Origin: an uncultured Prevotella sp.
GTDB lineage: Bacteria; Bacteroidota; Bacteroidia; Bacteroidales; Bacteroidaceae
Assembly: GCA_900772835.1 (NCBI GenBank)
Contig: CAAGSA010000024.1
Span: 1 to 58,402, forward strand
Length of the DNA stretch: 58,402 nt
Direction: 5' to 3'
The notes below the pieces were generated by a model. That model was given only the letters and a program-made list of their open reading frames with translations, did no database searches and was not told where the DNA came from. Positions 8,929-17,635 of this stretch are shown here, in pieces; the first letter of the stretch is position 1, and every line of letters starts with the position of its first letter. The translations under genes and the position numbers were made by a program.

Positions 8929-8959
8929 AAATGTACTAATAATATTGTAAAGTGTGAAA
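8929..8959 (-). promoter_or_regulatory. Promoter of the transporter-glucokinase-cutC operon
   Basis: On the minus strand TTTC (8959-8956), a 19-bp spacer and TACATTTG (8936-8929) lie about 30 bp before the transporter start. The -7 element is a full match and the upstream element is one base off. Confidence 0.65.
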
Positions 8960-9303
8960 GGTTAGTTGTTTTTTTCTTTTTCGGCATGAATATTCCATGC
9001 TTGTTATATTTTTGTCATTTTGTATTTAAATATGTAATTATTTGGGAATAATCGTTGAAAATATAATTGATATGTGTCAAAATAACAACTGTTATCGCAA
9101 ACAAAATATCAAAATATATTGCCGGTTCTTTGTTTTTGCCTTACCTTTGCATCGTTGAAAGGAGAAAAATATAGAGGTGTTAGTCGAAACATCGACACAA
9201 ACACAGTTGATAGTTTAAGGTAAAAAGATTTAGGATAACCGGCGGAGGCGATTCGTGAGAATGTAACCGAAGCCATAGAGTATTAATTAAAAGTTTAAGG
9301 ATT
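8960..9303 (+). promoter_or_regulatory. Divergent intergenic region with -7 element and long leader of the 9304 gene
   Basis: The stretch is AT-rich with no ORF. TACCTTTG at 9142-9149 is a good -7 element, but no TTTG stands at the right distance upstream. Transcription from there would give a leader of roughly 145 nt before the ATG at 9304. The leader holds a small hairpin, GTCGA/TCGAC with loop AACA (about 9184-9197), and a purine-rich segment before the start codon. No known riboswitch is recognised. Confidence 0.5.
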
Positions 9304-9666
9304 ATGAAAAGATTGTTTTTAACTGTCATGGCTGTGCTCAGCATGACCCTGGCATTTGCGGAGAATGAAGAGTTGAACACAGTGAGCAACGTGAATGCTT
9401 ACAAGATGACGGTCAACTACAGCAAGTTGGCTGACGCACTGCAGCTTTCGCTCGACCAGCAGGAGGCCGTACAAGACATTCACTCAGAATTCTGTGCCGA
9501 TATGTATAATGCCGGCAGTGCAGAGGTTGGCGAGCGCAAGGCGCTGGTGAAGAAGGCGCTGGAGAAAGACATCAAGCATATGCACAGCGTGCTGTCTCCA
9601 GGTCAGTACCGCACTTATCTGATGCTTCTCAACACTACGATCGTGAATCGTGGACTGAACAAGTAA
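9304..9666 (+). CDS. Small exported protein of unknown function (Bacteroidales family)
   Basis: The protein has 120 aa with a clear signal peptide (MKRLFLTVMAVLSMTLAFA, cleavage before ENEE). The mature part is predicted to be helical and contains LSLDQQEAVQDIHSEFCADM, then a charged helix and a C-terminal segment LMLLNTTIVNRGLNK. I know similar short exported proteins from Prevotella and Bacteroides genomes but no function. One Cys is present. It has a long leader and its own terminator, so it is a single-gene unit, possibly highly expressed. The alternation of short helices faintly recalls CpxP/Spy-like periplasmic proteins; that is speculation. Confidence 0.8.
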   Translation: MKRLFLTVMAVLSMTLAFAENEELNTVSNVNAYKMTVNYSKLADALQLSLDQQEAVQDIHSEFCADMYNAGSAEVGERKALVKKALEKDIKHMHSVLSPGQYRTYLMLLNTTIVNRGLNK

Positions 9667-9696
9667 ATTCCTTTTTTAGAGAATTATATTCCATTT

Positions 9697-9739
9697 CGCG
9701 GTGCGTTTCCCTTTTTATGGGCAACGCGCCGCGTTTTTT
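9697..9739 (+). terminator. Terminator of the small exported protein gene
   Basis: CGCGG-T-GCGTT (9697-9707) pairs with AACGC-G-CCGCG (9723-9733), with a further CCC/GGG inside the loop, and is followed by TTTTTT (9734-9739). It is a canonical rho-independent terminator. Confidence 0.88.
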
Positions 9740-9938
9740 AGTTTTGTCCCGAACCTGGAGTATACGTTCATCACTGATGAATGTTTTTATTCGGCACATT
9801 GCGAATGTTGGATTCACAAGGACGCACCGGCTCCTGCTTATGTATAACAGATGTTAAAAGTTGCTATGCGTTCAGATATAAATACCTATATTTGCACACT
9901 GTGGGTGAAACAGAAGATAACATTTGCATACATACGAT

Positions 9939-12161
9939 ATGAGGAAAAGAAGAATACATATTATCGCGACAATGCTCCTGGCTGCTGTTCTTGCGGCTGG
10001 AGCACAGACTGGCGGATACGGCAAGATGTCGCCATTCGTCAGACAGGCAGCGATTGGAGTGGGACGGCACGTGCCGGCGGCAGACGGCAGGAGCAGCAGG
10101 CATACGGGTGGAGGCAGCATCTGCGCTTTCGTGAAAGTGGACGGCGATGCCGGCACCGTGCTGCAGCGTGTCGGATGCCGCAGACTCGCCCAACTGGGCA
10201 GCATCAGCATTGCCGACATTCCGCTAAATGCCATTCTGCCCCTATCGCAGATGAAGGAAGTGGTGCGCATAGAGGCAGGCAGGAGTTGCGGTCTGGCGAT
10301 GGACACGTCGGCGGTAATCGTTGATGCCGTGCGTGTACACTCCGGAGTCGAACTGCCGCAGGCATATACGGGCAACGGAGTGGTTATGGGACTGATGGAC
10401 GTGGGGTTCGACCTCACTCACCCCAACTTCTACGATTCCTCGCTGGCAGCCACGCGCATCTGCCGTTTCTGGGACCAGCTCTCCGCCGACAGCATCGGCA
10501 GCGCACTGTATGTCGGCGCCGACTACCGCACGCCGGAGGCGATACTTGCCTATGGACGCTCGCACGACGGGCTGATAGAAACCCACGGTACACACACGCT
10601 TGGCATAGCTGCCGGCACGGGCTACACCACCGCTTACCGCGGCATTGCTCCGGATGCCGACATCTGTCTGGTGAGCAATGCCGTGAACACCGACATACCA
10701 CTGATTCCCGAGGAGCAGCTGTATAAATACACTACAGCCACCGATGCACTCGGCTTCAAATACATCTTCGACTATGCGTCCGAAGTGGGCAAGCCGTGTG
10801 TGATATCATTCAGCGAATGCAGCACAGAGACGCTCGACGGCGAGCAGCAGCTCTTCTACGAGGCGTTGCAGGCACTCACCGGACCGGGGCGCATACTTGT
10901 GGCAAGTGCCGGAAACAACGGCTACAGCAACACCTATCTGCACAAGCCCCAAGGCAGGGAGAGCGACGGAGCGCTGCTGCATACGGCAGGCGAAGGCATC
11001 TCGCTCTCGGCTGTGGCGGATAAGCCGTTCAGTCTGCGCATCGCGGCATACGCCGGTGGCGAGACGGTGCGCCACAGTGTGCATACGGATTGTGTTCTTG
11101 CCTCGGTAGATTCTGTGTTGTGCGATTCGCTTTTCGCCCACGGCTGCAAGTTGGTTTACAGGATAAAGGCATACAGGTCGGTGCTCGAAGGCTCGCCCCT
11201 GGCATACGACATCGCGATGGGCATCACTGCCGACGGGGATGCTGAAATGGAGAAGTCGCTTGAACTGGTCGGCGCGGATGCCGACGTGCAGCTGTTTTGC
11301 AACGGGGCAACCTTTCTTAGTGACAACAGTAGCCTGTCGCTGGGCGGCGGCGAGAAGAAGTGCTGCATAGGCAGTCCGGCAAGTGCGCCGGCGGTGGTCT
11401 GCGTAGGCGCAACGGCATACCGCGACTCGTATGTGGGGCTTGACGGCAGCACACACGGGGCGAGCTGGGGCAGCGAAGGCGAAGTGGCGCGATTCTCGTC
11501 GGTGGGCCCCACGCGCTACGGACTCTGCAAGCCCGATGTGGTGGCCCCCGGTGCATACATCGTTTCCTCAATGAGCAATTTCTTCGTCGAGGCCACCTCC
11601 ACCGACGGCTACAAGGACGACCTCTGCACATACACCACATTCCAGGGCAGGCGTTATCCGTGGGGTGTGCTTTCAGGCACATCGCAGTCGTCACCCATCG
11701 TCGGCGGAGCCATTGCCCTCTGGCTTGAGGCTGACCCTCGGCTCACCACTGCCGACATACTCGACATATTTGCCGCCACCTGCCGCCGCCAGCACACGCG
11801 GACGCAGGGCGCGAAAGACAACCGCAGCGGCTATGGCGAGATTGACGTGTATGCAGGGCTGTTGCGTGTGCTCCGTCTTGACGGCATAGAGGGGCTGTCA
11901 CACAGTCAGCCGTCGGCGGCGCGCATTATGTATAAAGGTGGAGGCGACGTTGAGATACGGATCGCGCGCGCTGCCGGACAGCCTTCGTCGGCTCGTGTGG
12001 CGGTTTATTCCAGCAGTGGCGCCAAGGTGGCAGAATTCCGTCCGGTGTTCACCGATGGCGCGGCAGCCTTCAGTCTGCATTCCTTGCCGCCGGGCGTGTA
12101 TGCCGTGCAGCTCAGCACTGGCAATCCTTCAAGTAGCGGTTCCGTGCTCATAAGAATCTGA
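9939..12161 (+). CDS. Secreted S8 subtilisin-like serine protease with C-terminal sorting tail
   Basis: The protein is 740 aa from the ATG at 9939 (MRKRRIHII, followed by a hydrophobic signal segment ending in AAGAQ). The frame is open five codons further upstream. The catalytic triad is visible: Asp154 in GLMDVGFD, His216 in ETHGTHT, and Ser in LSGTSQSSP around residue 590. A large insertion lies between His and Ser, with a predicted beta-rich region. The last 70 residues (VAVYSSSGAKVAEF ... LPPGVYAVQLS) look like the type IX secretion C-terminal sorting domain. The protein would be exported by Sec and then across the outer membrane to the surface. The substrate is unknown. Confidence 0.9.
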   Translation: MRKRRIHIIATMLLAAVLAAGAQTGGYGKMSPFVRQAAIGVGRHVPAADGRSSRHTGGGSICAFVKVDGDAGTVLQRVGCRRLAQLGSISIADIPLNAILPLSQMKEVVRIEAGRSCGLAMDTSAVIVDAVRVHSGVELPQAYTGNGVVMGLMDVGFDLTHPNFYDSSLAATRICRFWDQLSADSIGSALYVGADYRTPEAILAYGRSHDGLIETHGTHTLGIAAGTGYTTAYRGIAPDADICLVSNAVNTDIPLIPEEQLYKYTTATDALGFKYIFDYASEVGKPCVISFSECSTETLDGEQQLFYEALQALTGPGRILVASAGNNGYSNTYLHKPQGRESDGALLHTAGEGISLSAVADKPFSLRIAAYAGGETVRHSVHTDCVLASVDSVLCDSLFAHGCKLVYRIKAYRSVLEGSPLAYDIAMGITADGDAEMEKSLELVGADADVQLFCNGATFLSDNSSLSLGGGEKKCCIGSPASAPAVVCVGATAYRDSYVGLDGSTHGASWGSEGEVARFSSVGPTRYGLCKPDVVAPGAYIVSSMSNFFVEATSTDGYKDDLCTYTTFQGRRYPWGVLSGTSQSSPIVGGAIALWLEADPRLTTADILDIFAATCRRQHTRTQGAKDNRSGYGEIDVYAGLLRVLRLDGIEGLSHSQPSAARIMYKGGGDVEIRIARAAGQPSSARVAVYSSSGAKVAEFRPVFTDGAAAFSLHSLPPGVYAVQLSTGNPSSSGSVLIRI

Positions 12162-12203
12162 CGGACAGGAAAGAAATACGGTGCAGAAACCCTACTTTTA
12201 GGT

Positions 12204-12235
12204 ATTGCGTCATTCGGCGCGATGTATTACCTTTG
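12204..12235 (+). promoter_or_regulatory. Promoter without an annotated downstream gene
   Basis: ATTG (12204-12207), a 20-bp spacer and TACCTTTG (12228-12235) form a near-consensus Bacteroidetes promoter. It sits about 270 bp before the M48 gene, which has its own closer promoter, so it may drive a small RNA. Confidence 0.55.
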
Positions 12236-12241
12236 CAGCCG

Positions 12242-12385
12242 TGAACATAACTCTCTCTTTAGTCATTTTTACGTATAGCAACACCTGATTGGGAATGTTC
12301 ATTAAATAAATTCATAATGTTTTTGTATTGTATACCCCCACCGCGACGAGCTGTGAAGCCAGTCCGGATGGGGTGTTATATTTTC
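12242..12385 (+). ncRNA. Candidate small RNA (unrecognised)
   Basis: The segment begins just after the promoter at 12204-12235 and ends in a hairpin (12336-12373). That hairpin stacks CCCCA/TGGGG, CC/GG, GAC/GTC and GCT/AGC around a GTGA tetraloop, followed by a T-rich stretch (TGTTATATTTTC). No ORF is present. The combination of promoter, short non-coding stretch and terminator-like hairpin suggests a small RNA of about 140 nt. It matches no family I recognise; 6S RNA was considered but the expected long bubble structure is not evident. It could also be only the long leader of the M48 gene. Confidence 0.35.
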
Positions 12386-12427
12386 AGCAAGTGATGATGG
12401 GGATAGAGAAAACAAAAAGATATATTA

Positions 12428-12461
12428 TTTGCACGTTTAGTCATATTTTTTTATAAATTTG
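12428..12461 (+). promoter_or_regulatory. Promoter of the M48 protease gene
   Basis: TTTG (12428-12431), a 22-bp spacer and TAAATTTG (12454-12461) lie about 40 bp before the start codon. The spacer is at the long end of the usual range. Confidence 0.55.
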
Positions 12462-12503
12462 CACTGTATAAAGACTAAAAGTTGGAATGAATCATAAATA
12501 TTG

Positions 12504-13460
12504 ATGGAAACAATGAAGAAGAAAATCGGAATGTTCTTGTCGGCACTCGCAGTGCTGGCAATGGTATCGTGTGGAACAACAGGCACGGTGCCCGTCACGG
12601 GTCGCAAGCAGCATCTGCTCGTAAGCGACGAACAGGTGCTGGGACTCAGCAAGCAGGAGTACACAAACTATATGAAGACCGCCAAGGTGTCGGCCAACGT
12701 TGCCAACACGGCAATGGTGAAGAGGGTGGGGCAGCGACTTGCCGCTGCCGTGGAGCAATATCTGAAGGAGCACAACCAGTCTGCCGAGGTGAAGAACTAC
12801 AGCTGGGAGTTCAACCTCGTGCAGGACAACTCAGCCAATGCCTTCTGCATGCCGGGCGGAAAGATTGTAGTGTACGAGGGGTTGCTGCCTATAACGCAGA
12901 ACGAGAGTGCACTTGCCATAGTGCTCGGACACGAGATTGCCCATGCCGTGGCGAAGCACTCTGCCGAGCAGATAAGCACCCAGATGCGTCAGCAGTATGG
13001 AGCGCAGATTCTGGGGGCTGTGCTCAGCGGAGCTGGAGTGGGCGACAATACATCCAGCCTGGCGCAGGGAGTGTTCGGACTTGGCAGCAAGTTCAGCAGT
13101 CTGCACTATTCGCGCAGCAACGAAAGCGAGGCTGACTATATGGGGCTAATCTTCGCGGCAATGGCAGGCTACGACCCGAGCGTTGCCGTAAGCTTCTGGC
13201 AGCGTATGGCATCAAGCTCGCAGAGCAACACACCGGCGTTTCTCAGCGACCACCCGACCGACGCGAAGCGCATAGCCGACATACGGAAGTGGCTGCCTGA
13301 GGCACAGAAATACTACAAGTCGGCAGCAGTAACGGCCGCTTCCGCATCAACGATAAGGATATCGTCGGCACCGAAGGCGGCAGGCACGCACAAGTCTGCT
13401 TCAACGGCGAAGAAAGGGGTAGCCTCGAAGTATAAGACTTCAGGCACAAAGAAAAAATAA
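12504..13460 (+). CDS. M48 family metalloprotease lipoprotein
   Basis: This zinc metallopeptidase of the BepA/LoiP (Oma1-like) type is probably anchored in the periplasm as a lipoprotein and acts in outer-membrane protein quality control. A lipobox, AMVSCG, follows a short hydrophobic signal. The zinc-binding HEIAH motif and the downstream ligand region SNESEADYMG are present. The last 50 residues are low-complexity Ala/Ser/Thr/Lys. The protein has 318 aa from the ATG at 12504; the ATG at 12513 (MKKKIGMF) is equally plausible and gives a more typical signal peptide. It has its own promoter and terminator. Confidence 0.9.
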   Translation: METMKKKIGMFLSALAVLAMVSCGTTGTVPVTGRKQHLLVSDEQVLGLSKQEYTNYMKTAKVSANVANTAMVKRVGQRLAAAVEQYLKEHNQSAEVKNYSWEFNLVQDNSANAFCMPGGKIVVYEGLLPITQNESALAIVLGHEIAHAVAKHSAEQISTQMRQQYGAQILGAVLSGAGVGDNTSSLAQGVFGLGSKFSSLHYSRSNESEADYMGLIFAAMAGYDPSVAVSFWQRMASSSQSNTPAFLSDHPTDAKRIADIRKWLPEAQKYYKSAAVTAASASTIRISSAPKAAGTHKSASTAKKGVASKYKTSGTKKK

Positions 13461-13524
13461 TCCCTTATGCCGGGAAGTAGTCTTCCTGTAAGAAAAAGGG
13501 AGACTTACTCCTTGGCATAAGGGA
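13461..13524. terminator. Bidirectional terminator between the M48 and permease genes
   Basis: TCCCTTATGCC (13461-13471) pairs perfectly with GGCATAAGGGA (13514-13524), with weaker pairing inside. It begins at the first base after the M48 stop codon and lies between convergent genes, so it probably serves both. Confidence 0.75.
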
Positions 13525-13551
13525 TTGTTTCTTTCTTGTAGGTATAAGTAT

Positions 13552-14871
13552 TTACTCCTTGATTCTTATCAGCAGGTTGGAGAAGATGGCAAGCAAGCCG
13601 CCGGTGGTGATGCCCGACGAGAAAATGCTGCGCAGCGTGTGTGGGAAACCTGATAGGATTTCAGGCATGAACTCGACGCTCAGTCCGCCGGCAAGACTGA
13701 TGGCAAGCACCAGAATCTCCTTTCTGCCAAGTTCCTGCGAGGCAATCACCTTTATGCCCGATGCGGCTACCGTGCCGAACATCAGCAGCGTGGCACCGCC
13801 GAGCACCGGCTCCGGCATAAGCGAGAACACGAGGCTCACGGCAGGGAATATGCTCAGGATGATGAGGAACGCCGAGATGAAGTAGCCCACGTAGCGCGAT
13901 GCCACACCCGTGAGCTGTATCATGCCGTTGTTCTGTGCAAAGATGGAGTTGGGGAAGGAATTCAGCGCAGCAGAGAGGAACGACGAAACGCCGTTTGCCA
14001 CTACTCCGCCCGAGGCGCGCTTCATGAACATGTCGCCTTCCACCGGCTCTCCCGAAATCATGGAATTTGCCGTGATGTCGCCGTATGCCTCAATTGCCGT
14101 GATGATGAAGATGATGCTCAGCGAGATGAATGCCGAGAGGTCGAAGTCGATGCCATACTTGAACGGCACCGGCAGATACACTCCGCCGAAACTCTTCACG
14201 GCGTTGAAGTCGATATAGCCGAAAATCCACGACACGGCATAGCCTACGGCAAGTCCGATAACGATAGAGCTCATGCGCAGATAGCGGTTGCGGCTGCTGT
14301 TGAAGAACACGATAACGGCGAGTACCAGTGCTGCCAGCCCCAGATTGTGCAGAGCTCCGAAGGTGCCGTTGGCCATTGCCGCGTTGCCTCCTCCGCACGA
14401 CGATATGCCCACCTTGATGAGGCATAGTCCGATGAGCGTCACCACGATTCCCGACACGAGCGGCGTTATTATCCTGCGTGCATATCTCAGAATGCTGCCC
14501 ACGAACACCTCAACCACCGATGCCGCCATGCATGAACCGAACACCACTGCCAGTCCGCCGCCCATTCCTGCCGTTATTATTGGGCCGATGAACGAATAGC
14601 TCGTGCCTTGAATGCAGAGCAGTCCGGTGCCCACGCTGCCGAATTTGCGGCACTGTATGAATGTGGAAATGCCCGAGGCGAAGAGAGCCATGGAAACGAG
14701 AAAGCTTGTGGTCTCGATGTCGAGTCGCATCTGCGATGCTATGATGAGTGGCGGTGTCATTATCGCCACGAAGATTGCGAAAAGATGCTGCAATGCTGCA
14801 AATACCGCCTCAAGGAATGGCGGACGGTCTTCAAGTCCGTAGATGATTCCGTTTTTCTGTTCCGATGCCAT
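13552..14871 (-). CDS. Uracil/xanthine permease (NCS2 family)
   Basis: This inner-membrane nucleobase:cation symporter has 439 aa and about 12-14 hydrophobic segments. The family start region, with LQHLFAIFVAIMTPPLI, is near residue 27. The QGTSYSFIGP segment and the conserved ALNSFPNSIFAQNNG region in the second half fit NCS2 transporters; the NCS2 signature Gln/Glu positions seem present. Length and motifs lean toward the xanthine/urate branch, but the substrate cannot be fixed by eye. It is last in the recJ-recQ-thioesterase-permease run (33 bp after the thioesterase) and ends at the bidirectional terminator. Confidence 0.85.
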   Translation of the reverse strand: MASEQKNGIIYGLEDRPPFLEAVFAALQHLFAIFVAIMTPPLIIASQMRLDIETTSFLVSMALFASGISTFIQCRKFGSVGTGLLCIQGTSYSFIGPIITAGMGGGLAVVFGSCMAASVVEVFVGSILRYARRIITPLVSGIVVTLIGLCLIKVGISSCGGGNAAMANGTFGALHNLGLAALVLAVIVFFNSSRNRYLRMSSIVIGLAVGYAVSWIFGYIDFNAVKSFGGVYLPVPFKYGIDFDLSAFISLSIIFIITAIEAYGDITANSMISGEPVEGDMFMKRASGGVVANGVSSFLSAALNSFPNSIFAQNNGMIQLTGVASRYVGYFISAFLIILSIFPAVSLVFSLMPEPVLGGATLLMFGTVAASGIKVIASQELGRKEILVLAISLAGGLSVEFMPEILSGFPHTLRSIFSSGITTGGLLAIFSNLLIRIKE

Positions 14872-14904
14872 TGGTTTCTTTGTTCTTGAATGTTGTTTTC
14901 CGTT

Positions 14905-15669
14905 TTATTCGAATGTTACCATACACCTCACCACTTCAACGTCTTCAGCCGTGTCGTTTGTCTTTGTTATCCTTATGTTGAAACATTTCTCGCCCACGTT
15001 CTCCCTGTAGAAGCTCAACCTGTCGCCGCAGTAGCTTTCCGCCACGTAGGCAATGTCGAACCGTCTGATGCGCTGCTGTTTGTAGTAGTCGAGGTCAAAC
15101 AGGTCGAGCACGTGCTCGATGTATTTCACGCTGTTTATATGTCCGTTCACGTCGACGTCGCTGTAGTGTGTGTCAATTGTGCGCACCAGTTCCGCTCCGT
15201 TGCCCATCTTCACCCTCGACAGTTGTGCGATGGGGCATTCCTTTTCTGTCTCGATGTATCGGTTGATCTCGCCGTCGCGTATTTCGAGGATGTTCTGCGG
15301 CTGCCTGCTCTCAGTGTCGATCATAGCCCAGATGCTCCGTCCGTAGCCGTACACTTTCTTGTCATCGGTGCTGCAGATGCGGAAGTTTCTCTTCGTGAAG
15401 TATCTCATTGCACTTTCCACCCATGTCTCTATGCTGAATCTTCCGTAGACCTCCGGCATCTCTTCCATTTCGATGGCGAGGCGCGACAGCACCCAGGTCT
15501 TGTTTATAGGGTTCAGGTAGTTCATGCCGAATCCGCGGTCGTTCGAGTGGAAGTCGGCAGCGTTGAGCATGTGGTTGCCCAGGTGTCCGATGAACAGTCT
15601 TTTTGAAAAATCGCAGTGGAACGGTTCTGCCAGGAAGTCGTATCTTCCTATTTTGCTTGTTTCTTCCAT
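14905..15669 (-). CDS. Acyl-ACP thioesterase
   Basis: This cytoplasmic thioesterase releases free fatty acids from acyl carrier protein. It has two hot-dog folds, as in plant FatA/FatB and bacterial relatives. The second fold holds the likely active site DVDVNGHIN, with Asp173, Asn175, His177 and a downstream Glu185, by analogy with plant FatB. The N-terminal fold includes NPINKTWVLSRLAIEM. The length, 254 aa, is normal for bacterial members. It lies 19 bp after recQ and 33 bp before a nucleobase permease. Gut Bacteroidetes and Clostridia often carry this enzyme; chain-length preference is not predictable here. Confidence 0.9.
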   Translation of the reverse strand: MEETSKIGRYDFLAEPFHCDFSKRLFIGHLGNHMLNAADFHSNDRGFGMNYLNPINKTWVLSRLAIEMEEMPEVYGRFSIETWVESAMRYFTKRNFRICSTDDKKVYGYGRSIWAMIDTESRQPQNILEIRDGEINRYIETEKECPIAQLSRVKMGNGAELVRTIDTHYSDVDVNGHINSVKYIEHVLDLFDLDYYKQQRIRRFDIAYVAESYCGDRLSFYRENVGEKCFNIRITKTNDTAEDVEVVRCMVTFE

Positions 15670-15688
15670 ATTATATGTGTATTTGTTT

Positions 15689-17602
15689 TCAGCTTTTTGA
15701 TATAGTTATTTTGCCGTCGTCGTTGAACACCTCTTCATTTTCGGTCATGCTTCTCAGGGCACGTTCTATCATTGTTGTGTCGGCGTCGATGGAGAGCAGT
15801 TCCGTGATGTTGTGCGGCTTCTTGTCGGCGAGTATTTGTTGTATGGCGCGGCATACGGCTTTGAGTTCGTCCTTTTGTTGTTTCGTTTCCCTTTTGTGCG
15901 TGAGGCATACGTCACACTGTCCGCAGTTTTCTGATTCCGTCTCGCCGAAGTATGCCAGCAGTTGTCGGCTGCGGCAGATGCTGTCGTTCTCCATATATGT
16001 AGCCACGGCTTCGATACGCTGTTTGAACAGTTCCTTGCGCCGCTCATATACATCTTGTGGAATCACGATGTCGCTTGTTTCCACGCGGTTCTGCGTATAT
16101 CTGATGTGTGGGATGTTCTTCTTCGGGATGAAGCTCACGATGTGGCGGCGGTTCATTTCTTTCAGAATCTGGTACACTTCGTTTTCGTTTATCCCGCTTG
16201 CCGATGCTATCACCCTCTCGTCGATGTAGGCGTAATCGCTGAATAGTCCGCTGTATTTTCTCAGCAGTGCTATCGTCACGGCATTTTCCTTCGGTCCCTG
16301 TTCCCGTAGGCGGTATAGCTCGTTCCTGTCTATCAGGAAATGCAGCCTTGTCCTGCTTTCCGGTTCTTCGTCGTATTCGATGTAGCCTGACTTTTCGAGA
16401 ATCTTCAGTGCCGACTGCATTCTGATTGGGAAATGCTTGAAGAAATGGCAGAATCTGTCGATGTTGAACTCGAAGGTATGGTTGTAGCCGTAGCCCACGG
16501 CAAGCTGGAAGAAGTATGCGATATGTTCGTACACCTCTTTTATATATTCCTTGTCGGGGAAATTGCTTGCCACTCTGCGGTTGAGCACCATGCGGTCGTT
16601 GCCGTTGTAGAGCATCACGGCGTATGCCTTCTTGCCGTCGCGCCCGGCGCGTCCTGCCTCCTGGAAGTAAGCCTCCAGCGAGTCGGGGCAGTCGATATGC
16701 ACCACCACCCTCACGTCGGGCTTGTCGATGCCCATGCCGAAGGCGTTCGTTGCCACCATCACCTTCACTTTGTCCTGCTGCCACAGCGTCTGCCGCTCGT
16801 CTCTCGTGTTGTGGTCGAGTCCGGCATGGTAGAATGTTGCGCTGATGCCGTTTGCTGTCAGGTATTCCGCCATTTCCTTTGTCTTCTGCCGGCTGTAGAC
16901 ATATACAATGGCACTGCCGCTGACAGAGCGCAGGATGTGTGCCGCGTGTGCCGGCTTGTCGTCGGTTTGCCTCACGATGTATGCGAGGTTTTTTCTTGCG
17001 AAGCTCATGCGGAACACGTTTTCCTGCTTGAATCCGAGCCTCTTCTGTATGTCGGTTATCGTGGGCGGTGTTGCCGTGGCAGTGAGCGCGAGCACCGGCA
17101 CGTTTGGCTTTATTTTGCGTATGTCGGCAATGGCGAGGTATGACGGGCGGAAGTCGTAGCCCCATTGGCAGATGCAGTGTGCCTCGTCCACGGTGATGAA
17201 GCTCACCTGCATGTGGCGTAGCTTGGTCTGGAAGAGTTCAGATGAGAGGCGTTCGGGCGACACGTAGAGCAGCGTCACGCCTCCGAGTACGGCATTGTCG
17301 AGCACCTGCAGTATTTCGGCGCGCTGCATGCTGCCGTATATGGCGTATGCCTTGATGCCGTTTTGCCGCAGGTGTTCCACCTGGTCTTTCATCAGTGCTA
17401 TGAGTGGTGTGATGACGATGCACACTCCCTTCATTGCCAGTGCCGGCACCTGGAAGGTGATTGACTTTCCGCCGCCGGTGGGCATCAGTCCGAGCGTGTC
17501 TTTCCCGGCACTGATGCTTTCGATGATTTCGCGCTGTATACCTCTGAAGTCGGGGTAGCCCCAGTATTCCTCCAGTATTTTCCTGAACTTGTCTTCGCCC
17601 AA
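15689..17602 (-). CDS. recQ: ATP-dependent DNA helicase RecQ
   Basis: RecQ is a 3'-5' superfamily 2 helicase that acts in recombination repair and fork restart. Walker A PTGGGKS is at residues 41-47 and the DEAH box at 139-142, followed by CICQWGYDFRPSY. Motif VI appears as QEAGRAGRDG. The RecQ C-terminal zinc-binding cysteines (CRSRQLLAYFGE ... CGQCDVC) are near residue 560. It has 637 aa with only about 70 residues after the zinc region, so any HRDC domain would be short or missing. It follows recJ by 33 bp. RecQ and RecJ work together resecting DNA ends in the RecF pathway, which makes this pairing functionally sensible. Confidence 0.95.
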   Translation of the reverse strand: MGEDKFRKILEEYWGYPDFRGIQREIIESISAGKDTLGLMPTGGGKSITFQVPALAMKGVCIVITPLIALMKDQVEHLRQNGIKAYAIYGSMQRAEILQVLDNAVLGGVTLLYVSPERLSSELFQTKLRHMQVSFITVDEAHCICQWGYDFRPSYLAIADIRKIKPNVPVLALTATATPPTITDIQKRLGFKQENVFRMSFARKNLAYIVRQTDDKPAHAAHILRSVSGSAIVYVYSRQKTKEMAEYLTANGISATFYHAGLDHNTRDERQTLWQQDKVKVMVATNAFGMGIDKPDVRVVVHIDCPDSLEAYFQEAGRAGRDGKKAYAVMLYNGNDRMVLNRRVASNFPDKEYIKEVYEHIAYFFQLAVGYGYNHTFEFNIDRFCHFFKHFPIRMQSALKILEKSGYIEYDEEPESRTRLHFLIDRNELYRLREQGPKENAVTIALLRKYSGLFSDYAYIDERVIASASGINENEVYQILKEMNRRHIVSFIPKKNIPHIRYTQNRVETSDIVIPQDVYERRKELFKQRIEAVATYMENDSICRSRQLLAYFGETESENCGQCDVCLTHKRETKQQKDELKAVCRAIQQILADKKPHNITELLSIDADTTMIERALRSMTENEEVFNDDGKITISKS

Positions 17603-17635
17603 AATTATTTTCCTCTATGTTGTGGATTTCCGCTG

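Noticed and set aside
12242..12385. Identification of the candidate RNA as 6S or SRP RNA
   Set aside because: The long bubbled rod of 6S and the SRP tetraloop/asymmetric-loop motif were not found.
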